DNA of 64,000 nt from an uncultured Prevotella sp. (lineage in GTDB: Bacteria; Bacteroidota; Bacteroidia; Bacteroidales; Bacteroidaceae): assembly GCA_900319905.1 (NCBI GenBank), contig ONQB01000008.1:42436-106435 (forward strand), given 5' to 3'. Made by a program: the position numbers and the translations under genes. The notes under the pieces were generated by a model. It ran no database searches. It was not told where the DNA came from and was given only the letters and a program-made list of their open reading frames with translations. Of this stretch, positions 63,428-64,000 are shown piece by piece; the first letter of the stretch is position 1, and every line of letters begins with the position of its first letter.

Positions 63428-63481
63428 TAGCTTGTATATAGAGAGAATCTGTATTAGCTTGTATATAGAGAGAATCTGTAT
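63428..63481 (-). repeat. Two perfect 27-bp direct repeats in the HAD leader
   Basis: Two adjacent identical 27-bp copies (63428-63454, 63455-63481), containing TAGCTTGTATATAGAGAGAA. They lie between the HAD promoter and its ATG. Confidence 0.92.
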
Positions 63482-63489
63482 TTTGGCTG

Positions 63490-63497
63490 CAAAGTTA
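63490..63497 (-). promoter_or_regulatory. -7 box TAACTTTG for the HAD gene
   Basis: Minus-strand TAnnTTTG match, giving a leader of about 110 bases that includes both 27-bp repeats. Confidence 0.55.
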
Positions 63498-63612
63498 ACC
63501 TTTTTCTTTTCTATCTCCTATTCCTCATTCCCTTTTCTTCATCACAACTCTATAGCTTTAAGTTCTTTTTTCTTCCCCTCATTTTATGTTATGTTTATTT
63601 TTTTATTCGTCT

Positions 63613-63856
63613 TTCCTATCCTTCCTACTTTGCCTACCCCGCCTACCTTGCCTACTTTTCCTACCATGCCTACCTTTCCTACCTTGCCTATCTTGCCTAT
63701 CTTGCCTATCTTGCCTACCTCGCCTACCTTGCCTACACCGCCTACCTCGCCTATCTTGCCTACCTTTCCTACCTCGCCTACCTTTCCTACCTTTCCTACC
63801 TTTCCTACCATGCCTACCATGCCTACTTTGCCTACCTTGCCTACCCCGCCTCCCCT
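63613..63856 (+). repeat. 9-bp minisatellite, array 2 (about 27 units)
   Basis: Tandem 9-mers of consensus (T/C)(G/T)CCTACCT, the same family as array 1 at 62.3 kb and in the same orientation. Strongly pyrimidine-biased on the plus strand. Confidence 0.95.
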
Positions 63857-63936
63857 CTCTATAATTGCCTATCCTCCACCAAATCTCTCACAATCACTAA
63901 TAAGTGTTAAATACTATCACTTTTTCGCCACTTCTC

Positions 63937-63967
63937 TTGCAGGAATGGAAATTTCGCAATACCTTTG
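63937..63967 (+). promoter_or_regulatory. Strong promoter for a gene beyond the window
   Basis: -33 TTG (63937-63939) and -7 TACCTTTG (63960-63967), spacing 20. The last 33 bases of the window are leader only. Confidence 0.65.
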
Positions 63968-64000
63968 CACTCGCTTTCGGAAAAACACCGGGGGCACACA

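Noticed and set aside
63584-63864. Open frames on both strands in array 2 (VGK-rich and CLP-rich peptides)
   Set aside because: Same explanation: translation of a tandem repeat, with no promoter or conserved start.

Overview
The window reads as a chromosomal segment of a Bacteroidales bacterium, most likely Prevotellaceae (Prevotella-like). The evidence is two SusC/SusD pairs, many Bacteroidetes-type promoters (TAnnTTTG at -7, sometimes TTG about 20 bp upstream), an RprX/RprY-like two-component system, a serine palmitoyltransferase, a tiny AURKAIP1/COX24-type protein, lipoproteins with the Bacteroidetes surface-export tail (Cys-Ser-Asp-Asp), and 'KGxYIxNGKK' C-terminal tails. I see no rRNA, tRNA, integrase, phage gene or CRISPR array.

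Layout. 1-8 kb: 3' part of an EF-G paralog, the RprXY-like sensor/regulator pair, an Rpn/PD-(D/E)XK protein, an Nramp metal transporter, an FMN reductase, and an ECF sigma factor with a membrane protein. 8-12 kb: a 22-bp tandem array, a membrane-anchored winged-helix regulator, a heptamer array and an outer-membrane beta-barrel protein. 12-16.7 kb: rpsF-rpsR-rplI, then fabD, a GH13 enzyme and an AlaX-like editing protein. 16.7-23.1 kb: RNase G, the COX24-like peptide, HU and a lipid kinase on the minus strand; divergent serine palmitoyltransferase, then a TPM protein and LemA on the plus strand.

23.3-48 kb is the most distinctive region, all on the minus strand. An apparent nine-gene operon (about 18.8 kb) encodes a four-unit FAS1 lipoprotein, SusC/SusD, two more FAS1-type lipoproteins, a second SusC/SusD, a small secreted protein and a secreted HExxH protein, ending at a strong hairpin. 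A second unit downstream encodes a five-repeat secreted protein and another HExxH protein. I see no glycoside hydrolase, polysaccharide lyase or esterase, so this is not a classical polysaccharide locus. A protein, peptide or glycoprotein target is the leading inference.

48.2-52.1 kb is a thiamin-uptake operon: TPP riboswitch, TonB-dependent receptor, thiamin pyrophosphokinase (overlapping the receptor stop codon) and PnuT-type transporter. 52.9-54.1 kb is a clostripain-family lipoprotein bracketed by two inverted copies of a MITE-like element. 54.3-62.2 kb holds valS, divergent mazG, a small lipoprotein, RNase Z, a small secreted protein, an L,D-transpeptidase and a second sigma factor. 62.2-64 kb holds a HAD phosphatase between two minisatellites of the same 9-bp repeat, and ends with a strong promoter for a gene beyond the window.

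Unusual repeats are a recurring feature: three intergenic arrays with a 22-bp period, two 9-bp arrays, a 7-bp array, a 27-bp duplication and the MITE pair. Several arrays begin exactly at a stop codon.
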